Assembly: GCA_947503175.1 (NCBI GenBank)
Contig: CANNCO010000007.1
Coordinates: 1-49,793 of the forward strand
DNA: 49,793 bases
Source of the DNA: an uncultured Paracoccaceae bacterium
GTDB lineage: Bacteria > Pseudomonadota > Alphaproteobacteria > Rhodobacterales > Rhodobacteraceae
Direction of reading: 5' to 3'
The notes under the pieces were generated by a model, which ran no database searches, was not told the DNA's origin, and saw only the letters and a list, made by a program, of their open reading frames with translations. Below are positions 10,037 to 18,800 of this stretch, one piece after another. Made by a program: the position numbers and the translations under genes. Positions within the stretch are counted from its first letter, which is position 1; the number at the start of each line of letters is the position of its first letter.

Positions 10037-10849
10037 ATGGGTTTTTCTGAGATCGAGGCGCGGGGGCTGGTCCTGCTTGGCTGCGGCAAGATGGGATCGG
10101 CTATGCTGAAGGGCTGGCTGGAACAGGGCCTGTCGCCCGCATCCGTGCATGTGATCGACCCGGAGCCGTCCGACTGGGTACAAGGCACCGGTGTGAATAT
10201 CAACGACCAACTACCTGAAGCGCCTGCGATTTTACTGGTCGCGGTCAAGCCGCAGATGATGGAGGCGGCCCTGCCATCGGCGGCGGATTTCGGCGGCGGG
10301 CGGACCATCATTCTGTCGGTCGCGGCTGGCACTCCGATTGCACGGTTCGAGACGGTGTTCGGTGCGGGGACCCCGGTGATCCGGGCAATGCCCAACACCC
10401 CCGCCGCCGTGGGGCGCGGAATTACGGCGCTGATCGGCAATGCCAATGCGGGCGATGACGCGATGGATCTGGCCGAGACGCTGATGCAGGCTGTGGGGAA
10501 GGTTGTCCGTCTGGACGGTGAGGATCAGATGGATGCGGTGACCGCCGTTTCGGGCTCCGGTCCGGCCTATGTGTTTCACCTGATCGAAACGTTGGCGGCG
10601 GCGGGCGAGGCCGAGGGGCTGTCGCCGGAACTGGCGCTGCAACTGGCGCGCGCCACGGTGGCGGGCGCAGGTGCGTTGGCCGAAGGATCGGATGAGAACC
10701 CGGGCCAGTTGCGGGTGAATGTGACCAGTCCCAACGGCACGACGCAGGCCGCCCTTGAGGTGTTGATGGATGACGAAAACGGGTTTCCTCCGCTTCTGCA
10801 CCGCGCCGTGAAAGCAGCCGCTGATCGCAGCCGGGAGTTGGCGCAATGA
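10037..10849 (+). CDS. proC: Pyrroline-5-carboxylate reductase
   Basis: A 270-residue cytosolic enzyme for the last step of proline synthesis, using NAD(P)H. The N-terminal Rossmann motif is LGCGKMGSAMLKGW. The family signature follows as AVSGSGPAYVFHLIETLAAAGEAEGL, and the C-terminal dimer helix ends in NVTSPNGTTQAAL. ATG 10037 has GGGGAAG just upstream. The stop codon overlaps the csaA start by four bases, so the genes are translationally coupled. Confidence 0.96.
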   Translation: MGFSEIEARGLVLLGCGKMGSAMLKGWLEQGLSPASVHVIDPEPSDWVQGTGVNINDQLPEAPAILLVAVKPQMMEAALPSAADFGGGRTIILSVAAGTPIARFETVFGAGTPVIRAMPNTPAAVGRGITALIGNANAGDDAMDLAETLMQAVGKVVRLDGEDQMDAVTAVSGSGPAYVFHLIETLAAAGEAEGLSPELALQLARATVAGAGALAEGSDENPGQLRVNVTSPNGTTQAALEVLMDDENGFPPLLHRAVKAAADRSRELAQ

Positions 10850-11181
10850 CGATCAGCTTTGATGATTTCCTGAAGGTCGATGTGCGGGTCGGCCAGATCA
10901 CGCGCGCCGAACCGTTCCCCGAGGCGCGCAAGCCCGCGATCAAGCTTTGGGTCGATTTCGGCGCGGAGATCGGGGAAAAGAAGTCCTCGGCCCAGATCAC
11001 CAAGCATTACACGCCCGATGAGCTTCCCGGTCGCCGCGTTCTGGCGGTGGTAAACTTTCCGCCACGCCAGATCGGGCCGGTGATGAGCGAGGTTCTGGTC
11101 CTCGGCGTGCCGGATGACGAGGGCGAGGTTGTGCTGATTGTACCGGATAAGGACGTGCCGCTTGGCGGGAGGCTGTATTGA
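10846..11181 (+). CDS. tRNA-binding domain protein, CsaA/YgjH type
   Basis: A 111-residue stand-alone EMAP/Arc1p-like OB-fold protein. The family pattern is clear: FLKVDVRVGQI, then KLWVDFGAEIGEKKSSAQITKHY and PPRQIGPVMSEVLVLG. CsaA proteins bind tRNA or unfolded polypeptides and have chaperone-like activity in Bacillus. It overlaps proC by four bases and the next gene by one, so all three share a transcript. What it does alongside proline synthesis is unknown. Confidence 0.9.
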   Translation: MTISFDDFLKVDVRVGQITRAEPFPEARKPAIKLWVDFGAEIGEKKSSAQITKHYTPDELPGRRVLAVVNFPPRQIGPVMSEVLVLGVPDDEGEVVLIVPDKDVPLGGRLY

Positions 11182-12137
11182 TGAAACGGGTGTTGATGAC
11201 CCGGGACCTGCCGGAAGCGGTGCAAGCCCCGGCGCGGGAACGGTTCGATCTTGTGGTCCGCAAGAACACCCAGCCTCTGACGGCGGATGAGGTGACCCAT
11301 GCCCTGTCGGAGTATGACGCGATCCTCCCGACTTTGGGCGATCCGTTCAGCGCGGCGGCCTTTGCAAAGGTGCCCGAGCCGCGTGCGAAACTGCTGGCCA
11401 ATTTCGGGGTGGGCTACAATCACATCGATGTCGCGGCGGCGCATGCCGCAGGTGTGCAGGTGACGAACACGCCGGGGGCGGTGACCGATGCCACCGCGGA
11501 TACGGCAATGACGCTGATCCTGATGACCTGCCGCCGTGCGGGCGAAGGGGAGCGCCTGTTGCGTGCCGGGAAGTGGGAAGGCTGGCATCCGACGCAGCTT
11601 CTCGGTTTTCATGTGTCGGGCAAGACGGTGGGCATCGTCGGGATGGGCCGGATTGGCAAGGCGATTGCGGCGCGCTGTTATCATGGTTTCGGGATGGATG
11701 TGGTATTTCACAACCGCTCGGAAGTTGCAGATCCCGGCGTGCCCGCACGACAGCTTGGGTCGCTGGAGGAGGTGATGGCCGTGGCCGATATCGTGGTTGT
11801 CGCGGTGCCGGGCGGGGCGGGGACGCACCACCTGATCGATGCCACGGCCTTGGCGGCGATGAAACCCACGAGCTATCTTGTAAATATCGCAAGGGGCGAT
11901 GTGATGGATGAGGCGGCTTTGATCCGGGCGCTTCAGGCGGGTGCAATCGCGGGCGCTGGGCTGGACGTCTATGAGTTCGAGCCGAAAGTACCCGAGGCGC
12001 TGATCGCGATGGAGAATGTCACGCTTCTTCCCCATTTGGGCACGGCGGCACTTGAGGTGCGGATTGGGATGGGGCTGATGGCGGTCGATAATCTCTTGGC
12101 GTGGGACGATGGCCGAGACCTGCCTAACGCCGTCTGA
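11181..12137 (+). CDS. D-2-hydroxyacid dehydrogenase (glycerate/glyoxylate reductase type)
   Basis: A 318-residue NAD(P)-dependent oxidoreductase. It has the nucleotide-binding motif VGIVGMGRIGKAIA and the catalytic set: Arg in NIARGD, Glu in DVYEFEP, and His in LLPHLGTA. It probably reduces glyoxylate or hydroxypyruvate. I use ATG 11181, nine bases after GGGAGG, rather than the TTG three bases earlier; it overlaps the csaA stop by one base. The gene ends eight bases from the convergent MFS gene. The exact substrate cannot be read from sequence. Confidence 0.9.
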   Translation: MKRVLMTRDLPEAVQAPARERFDLVVRKNTQPLTADEVTHALSEYDAILPTLGDPFSAAAFAKVPEPRAKLLANFGVGYNHIDVAAAHAAGVQVTNTPGAVTDATADTAMTLILMTCRRAGEGERLLRAGKWEGWHPTQLLGFHVSGKTVGIVGMGRIGKAIAARCYHGFGMDVVFHNRSEVADPGVPARQLGSLEEVMAVADIVVVAVPGGAGTHHLIDATALAAMKPTSYLVNIARGDVMDEAALIRALQAGAIAGAGLDVYEFEPKVPEALIAMENVTLLPHLGTAALEVRIGMGLMAVDNLLAWDDGRDLPNAV

Positions 12138-12145
12138 TTTGCCGG

Positions 12146-13294
12146 TCAGGATGCGCTGCGCGACAGGCGCGTTGTCAGGTAGACGATGACACAGGCGAAC
12201 AAGGCAGACGTTCCCCAGAGCGCGGGCCAGCCGAAGTATCCCGCGACCAGTCCAAGGGCGGGTGGGCTGATCAGGTATCCAAGGTAGGCAATCGTCGTGA
12301 CCGCAGCCAATGCGGGGCCGCGGCCGGCGGCATCGGCGCGGTGCGATGCGGCGCGAAACACGGCGGGCTCCAGAGGGCCGATACCGCAACCTGCGATAAA
12401 GAACAGAAGGATCGTGGGAGATACTGGCGGGCCTACGGCAATGACGGCAAAGGCCGGAATCGCGACAAGGGCCGCCACAAGCAGGGTTTGCCGGGCCGAG
12501 ACCTGACGCTCGACCAGATGGGCGCCCATGCGTCCGGCCGCCAGCCCCAGTGTATAGGCAGCCGGCGCCAGCCCGGCGGCAAGAGCACTGCCGCCAAGTA
12601 CGTTTTCAACGTAGATCGCCGCCCATCCCGCTGCCGCCGCCTCCTGAAACGCGGCCAGAGCCGCGATGAGGGCAAGAATGAGCAACGGGCCGGACAGCCG
12701 CGCCCGGGCCGGGGCAGGGGCATCGGGTTGGCGTTCGGCGGCCACATGACGACCGGCCAGATACTCGGCATAGGCCGACGCGAACAGCATCACCGCGATG
12801 ATGGCAAACAGGATATCCGGCGATCCCCCGATTTCGCGGAATGCGCCCGTTGCGGCACTTGCCGTCAGCATTGCTAAAGGAAAGACCGCATACATCCGGT
12901 TAAAGAGCCGCGCGCCGGTATCCAGTTCGATCCGCGCCGTTCGATTGTTCAGCGCGATGTCGAGCGCACCCGAGGCGGCACCGACCAGGATGAATCCCGC
13001 GAGAACGCCGGGCCGGCCGGGTACCAGAACAAGGACCAGCGTCGAAGCCGCGAAAGCGCCCATGGCAAGCGGAATGGCAATCGCTTCGATCCGGTGAAGA
13101 TACCGTCCAAAGGTGCGCATGACCGGAAAGGCCGACAGCGCCATCAGCCCCAGAGCCAGCCCGAAGCCCGCATCCGTCAGATTGGCCTGAACCTGAAAGA
13201 AGGGCATGGCCGCGGCCAGAACGCCCCAGAACAGCCCAGCGAATGCGTAGGCCGTGAGAAGAGAGCCGATCTGGAACCGGGCCGTTGGGGTCAT
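12146..13294 (-). CDS. Major facilitator superfamily transporter
   Basis: A 382-residue inner-membrane protein with about 12 hydrophobic segments and short loops, the usual MFS form. The first helix is GSLLTAYAFAGLFWGVLAAAM. A basic loop, MRTFGRYLHR, precedes helix 3. It resembles sugar/drug-type MFS proteins, but no substrate motif is clear. Its ATG overlaps the tdk stop by four bases, so it is co-transcribed with thymidine kinase. A nucleoside or small-metabolite role is possible but inferred from position only. Confidence 0.85.
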   Translation of the reverse strand: MTPTARFQIGSLLTAYAFAGLFWGVLAAAMPFFQVQANLTDAGFGLALGLMALSAFPVMRTFGRYLHRIEAIAIPLAMGAFAASTLVLVLVPGRPGVLAGFILVGAASGALDIALNNRTARIELDTGARLFNRMYAVFPLAMLTASAATGAFREIGGSPDILFAIIAVMLFASAYAEYLAGRHVAAERQPDAPAPARARLSGPLLILALIAALAAFQEAAAAGWAAIYVENVLGGSALAAGLAPAAYTLGLAAGRMGAHLVERQVSARQTLLVAALVAIPAFAVIAVGPPVSPTILLFFIAGCGIGPLEPAVFRAASHRADAAGRGPALAAVTTIAYLGYLISPPALGLVAGYFGWPALWGTSALFACVIVYLTTRLSRSAS

Positions 13295-13884
13295 GCGCAG
13301 GCCGGACGGTCGCCCACGGCTTCGCGCCAGTGGCGGCGGCAGAGCGAGACATAGGTTTCGTTGCCGCCGATCTGAACCTGTGCGCCTTCGGTGATGGGGC
13401 GGCCCTCATCATCCTGCCGAATCACCATCGTCGCCTTCTTCCCGCAGCGACAGATCGTGCGGGCCTCGCGCATCTCATCGGCAAGGGCCAGGAGGGCGGC
13501 GGAGCCGGGAAAAAGCTCGCCCTGAAAATCGACGCGCAGACCATAGCACATGACCGGGACATCCAGATCATCCACCGCCCGTGCCAGTTGCCAGACCTGT
13601 TCCTTTTCAAGGAATTGCGCCTCGTCGACAAAGACGCAGGCAACGGGGCCGGATGCCAGACGGGTCTCCAGTCTGGCGAACAGATCTTCGCCCGGAGCAT
13701 AGGTTTCGGCTGATTTGCCGATGCCGATGCGCGACCCGATCCGGCCCTCGCCTGCGCGGGTATCGAGCCGCGCGGTCATCAGGTAGGGGGTCATGCCCAT
13801 CTCGACATAGTTATGCGCGGCCTGCAGCAGCAGGGTCGATTTGCCGGCATTCATCGTCGAGTAATGGAAGTAGAGCTTGGCCAT
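13291..13884 (-). CDS. tdk: Thymidine kinase
   Basis: A 197-residue type II thymidine kinase that phosphorylates thymidine for salvage. The P-loop STMNAGKST is at residues 9-17, and the catalytic Glu88 lies in DEAQF. A zinc site is formed by C145, C147, C182 and H185, and a lasso region with GNETYVSLC binds the nucleoside. Length is typical. It is the first gene of a two-gene unit with the MFS gene. The 400-base upstream region holds strong hairpins, described separately. Confidence 0.96.
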   Translation of the reverse strand: MAKLYFHYSTMNAGKSTLLLQAAHNYVEMGMTPYLMTARLDTRAGEGRIGSRIGIGKSAETYAPGEDLFARLETRLASGPVACVFVDEAQFLEKEQVWQLARAVDDLDVPVMCYGLRVDFQGELFPGSAALLALADEMREARTICRCGKKATMVIRQDDEGRPITEGAQVQIGGNETYVSLCRRHWREAVGDRPACA

Positions 13885-13938
13885 GGGCCCGGCCTAGCCG
13901 TTGGCGGGATGGCGGACAAGCCCGAGCTTTTGAAGGCG

Positions 13939-13974
13939 TGCATCCCGGCCACTTTCAAGTGTGACCGGGATGCA
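13939..13974. repeat. 10-bp-arm inverted repeat with inner stem
   Basis: TGCATCCCGG at 13939-13948 pairs exactly with 13965-13974. An inner CACTT/AAGTG dyad (13950-13954, 13957-13961) could extend the hairpin. It lies 55 bases upstream of tdk with no T-run on either side, so it is not a standard terminator. Confidence 0.6.
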
Positions 13975-14196
13975 CCAGCACCAACTACGCAAGGGACAAT
14001 GGACCCGCGACACGGATTCTGAAGACTGGCCCCGGACCAGGCAGCGCCTGGGGGGATTCCTAAACCAGCACTCAGATTCGCGACCGCAGGTCCACCGCGC
14101 GACTGCCGGAAAACCGACTTCGCCGCTCCCACCTGACGAAAACGCAGATGGACCCCACCCTTCCCCGACGCTGGGTGCGCCGGAAACTCATTACCA

Positions 14197-14214
14197 GTCC
14201 CGGAGTGCCGGGAC
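14197..14214. repeat. 7-bp hairpin with tetraloop
   Basis: GTCCCGG and its complement surround a 4-base loop. Neither side carries a poly-T tract. It may be part of a structured RNA or an operator. Function is unknown. Confidence 0.45.
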
Positions 14215-14251
14215 CAAAATCATACTGACAATTTGTTGCGATCCGATTAAT

Positions 14252-14274
14252 GGGAATGGATGCGGGACATTCCC
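14252..14274. promoter_or_regulatory. Dyad before the HTH gene, possible autoregulatory operator
   Basis: GGGAATG (14252-14258) and CATTCCC (14268-14274) form a perfect dyad with a 9-base spacer, 27 bases before the chosen start of the HTH gene. Autoregulation is inference. Confidence 0.35.
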
Positions 14275-14301
14275 CCTTAAACGCGAGGGGTGGAGGACAA
14301 G

Positions 14302-14757
14302 TTGGCGGGATTACAGACCTATCTGAAGAAACACACCGAGGCCCTGGTCAAGGATGTGGGGATCGAAGCGGCCTGTGAAATCAGCGGCAAGTCGAAAGCG
14401 ACGCTGGGCCGCTATTACTCGGACGCGGCCGAGCATACCGATCGCTTCATGCCGGTCGATACCGTCGCGCAGCTTGAAGCAGCCTCGAGTTATCCTCATG
14501 TTACCAGTGCCTTAGCAGAGCTTTCAGGTTCGGCCCTGAGCCATGATCCCGACCGCAAGAACGCCGACAGCAGCGGCGTGAATTCCGATGTGATCGCGCT
14601 GTCGCAGCGGTTTGCCATGCTGATGGGCGAGTACCAGCAATCGATCGAGGACGGGGTCATTTCGATCAACGAGGCCAAGCGGCTGTTGCGGGAAACCGTG
14701 GCGCTGCAGAAGGTTCTGATCGACATGAAACTGCATCTTGAGGAAGAGGCCGGCTGA
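14302..14757 (+). CDS. Putative HTH DNA-binding protein, conserved hypothetical
   Basis: A 151-residue acidic protein. Residues 8-40 look like a phage-regulator-type helix-turn-helix: EALVKDVGIEAACEISGKSKATLGRYYS. The C-terminal half is helical with heptad-like leucines (AKRLLRETVALQKVLIDMKLHLEEE), suggesting oligomerisation. I prefer TTG 14302, five bases after GGAGG. GTG 14290 would add four residues but places its ribosome site too close. No exact family name comes to mind. Its stop codon is the first base of a five-fold 11-bp repeat, and an orphan BrnA-type gene follows 112 bases later. Confidence 0.65.
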   Translation: MAGLQTYLKKHTEALVKDVGIEAACEISGKSKATLGRYYSDAAEHTDRFMPVDTVAQLEAASSYPHVTSALAELSGSALSHDPDRKNADSSGVNSDVIALSQRFAMLMGEYQQSIEDGVISINEAKRLLRETVALQKVLIDMKLHLEEEAG

Positions 14758-14806
14758 TGCGGATGCCATGCGGAAACGATGCGCACACCATGCGCATAAC
14801 GTGCGC
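14757..14806. repeat. Five 11-bp phased direct repeats (iteron-like)
   Basis: ATGCG-G/C (once GTGCGC) begins at 14757, 14768, 14779, 14790 and 14801, exactly 11 bases apart, with variable 5-base fillers. The period matches one DNA helical turn and is not a multiple of three, so it is a DNA-binding rather than a coding repeat. It lies between the HTH gene and the BrnA-type gene. Confidence 0.75.
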
Positions 14807-14810
14807 CGGT

Positions 14811-14826
14811 GTTAACGTCCGTTAAC
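14811..14826. promoter_or_regulatory. GTTAACG palindrome upstream of the BrnA-type gene
   Basis: GTTAACG-TC-CGTTAAC is a perfect palindrome, extended by CCGG on each side with one bulge. It contains two TTAA half-sites 10 bases apart, which loosely recalls CtrA-type sites (TTAA-N7-TTAA), though the spacing is one base short. It lies 44 bases before the next start. Confidence 0.4.
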
Positions 14827-14869
14827 CGGACCGGATCATTGTGGCGGGAACCGAAAGGACCAGCCGCCG

Positions 14870-15310
14870 ATGATGACCAACCCCCGAAAGATGACCCAGA
14901 CGCGCCGGGGACAGGCGAGCCTGATGATGGACGCCTTCCGGATGCTTGAGCGCGACCTGCACTGGTCGCTCATCAAGCTCCAGCATGTTCCCGCCGAGTG
15001 GGATCACATCGCACTGGACAACCCGCCAAGCCACCCCAAGAAGACCCGGGTGACGGCGGCGTTCGACGCCGATGTGGTGAAGTACTTCAAGGGTCTGGGT
15101 CCGGGCTATCAATACCGGATGAATCTTGTGCTGCGGGCCTATATGCATGGACGGCTTGCGAAAATTCTGGACGGGCCGGATACGACGGATTTCATCCTGC
15201 ATCCCGAGCGGCTTCCCGACTGGCCCGAGAACATCCAGTGGGGAGATTCGGAGCGTGAGATCGCCCGCGGTTTTGCCCCGCGGGACAGTGGCGGTGATCA
15301 TGGAATCTGA
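14870..15310 (+). CDS. BrnA-type antitoxin family protein, orphan
   Basis: A 146-residue protein. Its C-terminal half matches the BrnA antitoxin pattern: KKTRVTAAFDADVVKYFKGLGPGYQYRMNLVLRAYM, a ribbon-helix-helix-like DNA-binding module. The N-terminal 60 residues, with RRGQASLMMDAFRMLERDLHW, are an extension not seen in short antitoxins. No BrnT toxin gene lies beside it, so it may be a domesticated regulator. AAGGA lies ten bases before ATG 14870. The upstream phased repeats and palindrome are likely binding sites for it or for the preceding HTH protein; this is inference. Confidence 0.75.
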   Translation: MMTNPRKMTQTRRGQASLMMDAFRMLERDLHWSLIKLQHVPAEWDHIALDNPPSHPKKTRVTAAFDADVVKYFKGLGPGYQYRMNLVLRAYMHGRLAKILDGPDTTDFILHPERLPDWPENIQWGDSEREIARGFAPRDSGGDHGI

Positions 15311-15530
15311 GCCGTCTGCGGTGCCGATATGGTGGCGGTATTCTGCCGCCTCACAGGCCCGTGAGTTCCACCTGTCGCGTGGCGCTGATACCCTTATTCC
15401 ATTAGGCTGAAGGCACTTTGATTGTGAACCTGATGTCGGCGCGTTGTTCAGGCCAGGGGTCTGAATGTGGGGCGGGTCGACCAAGCGCGGGTCAGGCGAT
15501 GTCACGGTGTCAGGAAACAGGAGGGGCGAT

Positions 15531-15812
15531 ATGAACGCCGACGACCGTGCGTTTGATCTTTTGATGGCAGTGGCAGACCATACCGACAGCACCGGATTGC
15601 GCCGCACGACCCGGTTGGTCGAGCGGGCGATGGATGCGCTTCTGGCGGAAACCGGGCGGATGACCGTGGCGCGCGAAGACCGCTGCGACGCGCAGCAGGT
15701 GGTCGGGAATGCCGAGATTCTGGCCCCCCACGAGCGGTTCCCGCCAGAGGCGGGGGCGCAGGAGATCGACCTTGTCCGTGCGGCGCCGTTCCGGCGGCAC
15801 GTTCACTCCTGA
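15531..15812 (+). CDS. Small hypothetical protein
   Basis: A 93-residue soluble protein of unknown family ([20 protein letters not shown]...). It is mostly helical at the start, with [21 protein letters not shown] toward the end. ATG 15531 has GAGGGG seven bases upstream. Its last ten bases overlap the 3' end of carB on the other strand. The ribosome site and codon usage like its neighbours support a gene, but it is short and GC-rich, so a chance frame cannot be excluded. The 220 bases before it hold no recognised feature. Confidence 0.5.
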   Translation: MNADDRAFDLLMAVADHTDSTGLRRTTRLVERAMDALLAETGRMTVAREDRCDAQQVVGNAEILAPHERFPPEAGAQEIDLVRAAPFRRHVHS

Positions 15813-18800
15813 AGCGATCTAACCCCCAGCGCGCCTTCCCGGGCCGATTTCATGGCCAGCGCGGCGGCGTGGGCGGCGGCGGCTGTGGTGAAATAGGGGA
15901 TGCGGTCCATCAGTGCCACGTTGCGCATGGAGCGGGAGTCTTCGACCGCTTGCGCGCCTTCGGTGGTGTTCATGACCAGATGTACCAGCCCGTCTTTCAT
16001 CACGTCGACAATCGTGCGTCCGCCTTCGTAGGCCTTGTTCACGATCTCGCTTGAGATGCCGTTGTCCGACAGGAATGACGCGGTGCCGCGGGTTGCGAGG
16101 ATCGTCAGGCCGAGGTCATGGAGGGTTTGGGCGGTCTCCACGAGTTGCGGTGTCTTGTCGTCATCCTTGATCGAGAAGAACACCGTGCCCGTGTCGGGCA
16201 GGTGGTTGCCCGCGCCAAGCTGGGCCTTGAGGAAGGCGCGGTAGAAATTGGCGTCGGACCCCATGACCTCGCCGGTCGAGCGCATTTCGGGGCCGAGGAG
16301 TGTATCGACGCCGGGGAAACGGGCGAAGGGCAGGACGGCCTCTTTCACCGCGAACGTGTCGATCTGCGGGTCGACGAGATCGAAATTCGTGAGCGGTTCA
16401 CCGGCCATGAGACGCGCGGCGATGGCGGCGATGGGAGAGTTCACCGCCTTGGCGACGAAGGGGACGGTGCGCGAGGCGCGGGGGTTTACCTCGATCAGGT
16501 AGATTTCGTTGTTCTTGACGGCGAACTGGACGTTCATCAGACCGACGACGTGAAGTTCGCGGGCCAGGGCTGTCGTCTGAACCTTCAGCCGGTCGATGAC
16601 ATCCTGGGATAGCGAGTAGGGCGGCAGGGAACAGGCCGAGTCGCCCGAATGGACGCCGGCCTCTTCGATATGCTGCATGATGCCTGCGACATGGACGTTG
16701 GTGCCGTCCGAGAGCGCGTCCACATCGACCTCGACCGCGCCCGAGAGGTAGCTGTCGAGAAGGACGGGGCTGTCGCCCGAGACGACGACCGCGTCGCGGA
16801 TGTAGCGTTCCAGGGAGGGCGTGTCGCGCACAATCTCCATCGCGCGGCCGCCGAGGACGTAGGACGGGCGGATGACGAGGGGGTAGCCGATGGCCTCGGC
16901 GGCTTCCATGGCCTGTTCGTCGGTCGATGCGATGGCGTTGTTGGGTTGTTTCAGGTCGAGGCGGTGGACAAGATCCTGAAACCGCTCGCGATCTTCGGCA
17001 AGGTCGATGGCGTCGGGTGTGGTGCCGAGGATCGGGATGCCCGCATCGTGGAGCGCGTTGGCGAGCTTCAGGGGTGTCTGGCCGCCGAACTGGACGATGA
17101 CACCGTGGAGGGAGCCGTGTTCCTGTTCGACACGGAGGATTTCCATCACGTGTTCGAAGGTCAGGGGTTCGAAATAGAGCCGGTCGGATGTGTCGTAATC
17201 GGTCGAGACGGTTTCGGGGTTGCAGTTGATCATGATCGTTTCATAGCCCGCTTCGGTCAGCGCAAAGCAGGCGTGGCAACAGCAGTAATCGAACTCGATC
17301 CCTTGTCCGATGCGGTTGGGACCGCCGCCGAGGATGACGACCTTTTTGGCGCCCGACGGCCGGGCCTCGCATTCTACGTCGCCCATAACCGGCGTCTCGT
17401 AGGTGGAGTACATATAGGGCGTCTGCGCCTCGAATTCGGCGGCGCAGGTGTCGATCCGCTTGAAGACGGCGGTGACGCCGAGGTTTTCGCGGGCGCGGCG
17501 GACATTGGCCTCGTCCCGGCCGGTGAGTTTGCCGAGGCGGGCATCGGTAAAGCCCATCATCTTCAGGCGGCGCAACTCGTCCTCGATCATCGGCAGGCCG
17601 GATTTGCGGACCTGCTCCTCGGTCTCGACGATCTCGCGGATGCGGGCGAGAAACCATGGGTCGAATTGGGTGGCGATCTGGATGGCCTCATCTGTGAGAC
17701 CGTGGCGCATCGCCTGGGCGATGATGCGGATGCGGTCGGGGGTGCGTTCGGACAGCGCCTTGGTGATCGCGGCGGTCGCGTCGGGCGAGAGGTCCCGGAT
17801 CAAGCCCGGGACTGCGGACGGTGCCGCCCCGGCCTCTGTGCCGGGGCCTCTGCCCTCCATGCCGGGGATTTCGATCTCGTCGAGGCCGGTGAGGCCGGTT
17901 TCCATCGACGCGAGCGCCTTCTGCAGCGACTCGTGGAAGGTGCGGCCGATGGCCATGGCCTCGCCCACCGATTTCATCGCGGTGGTCAGTTCCGGTTTCG
18001 CGCCCGGGAACTTCTCGAAGGCGAAGCGGGGGATCTTGGTCACGACGTAGTCGATCGTGGGCTCGAAGGAGGCGGGCGTGACGCGGGTGATGTCGTTGTC
18101 TAGCTCGTCGAGCGTGTAGCCCACGGCGAGTTTCGCGGCGATTTTCGCGATGGGGAAGCCCGTGGCCTTTGATGCCAGTGCCGAGGAACGCGAGACGCGG
18201 GGGTTCATCTCGATCACCACCATGCGGCCGTCTTCGGGGTTGATCGCCCATTGGACGTTCGAGCCGCCGGTTTCGACGCCGATTTCGCGCAGGACGGCGA
18301 TGGAGCCGTTGCGCATGATCTGGTATTCCTTGTCGGTGAGCGTCAGCGCGGGGGCGACTGTGATCGAGTCGCCCGTGTGGACGCCCATGGGATCGACGTT
18401 TTCGATGGAGCAGATGATGATCGCGTTGTCGGCGGTGTCGCGCACCACCTCCATCTCGAATTCCTTCCAGCCGAGCAGGCTTTCGTCGATCAGGATCTGG
18501 TTCACGGGGCTGGCATCGAGGCCGGTTTTGCAGATCGCCTCGTATTCCGAACGGTTATAGGCGATGCCGCCGCCGGTGCCGCCGAGGGTGAAGGCGGGGC
18601 GGATGATCGCGGGCAGGCCCACATGTTCGAGGGCGGCCATGCAATCGTCCATGGATTCCGCGATGGTGGCCTTGGGGTTTTCGAGGCCGATCCGATCCAT
18701 CGCTTCGCGAAAGAGCTTGCGGTCCTCGGCCATTTCGATGGCGTCGCGCTTGGCGCCGATCATCTCGACGCCGAATTTCTCGAGCACACCCATTTCTTCG

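Larger units (their letters stand above)
13885..14301. other. Hairpin-rich intergenic region upstream of tdk
   Basis: 417 bases without a credible gene between divergent tdk and an HTH gene. It contains three perfect inverted repeats (13939-13974, 14197-14214, 14252-14274). I looked for tRNA, 4.5S and tmRNA features and recognised none. A small structured RNA on either strand remains possible. Confidence 0.5.

Noticed and set aside
11007-12389. A 460-codon open frame opposite the hydroxyacid dehydrogenase
   Set aside because: It overlaps three convincing genes and has His/Arg-rich shadow composition.
13885-14301. tRNA, 4.5S RNA or tmRNA in the tdk gap
   Set aside because: No cloverleaf, CCA-ending acceptor pair or SRP apical loop could be found by reading.
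17792-17870. Frameshift or pseudogene in carB
   Set aside because: The extra segment keeps the frame and both flanking domains are intact, so it is an insertion, not damage.
16649-18103. A 484-codon open frame opposite carB
   Set aside because: Shadow of carB; Gly/Asp/Val-rich composition typical of the antisense of this gene.
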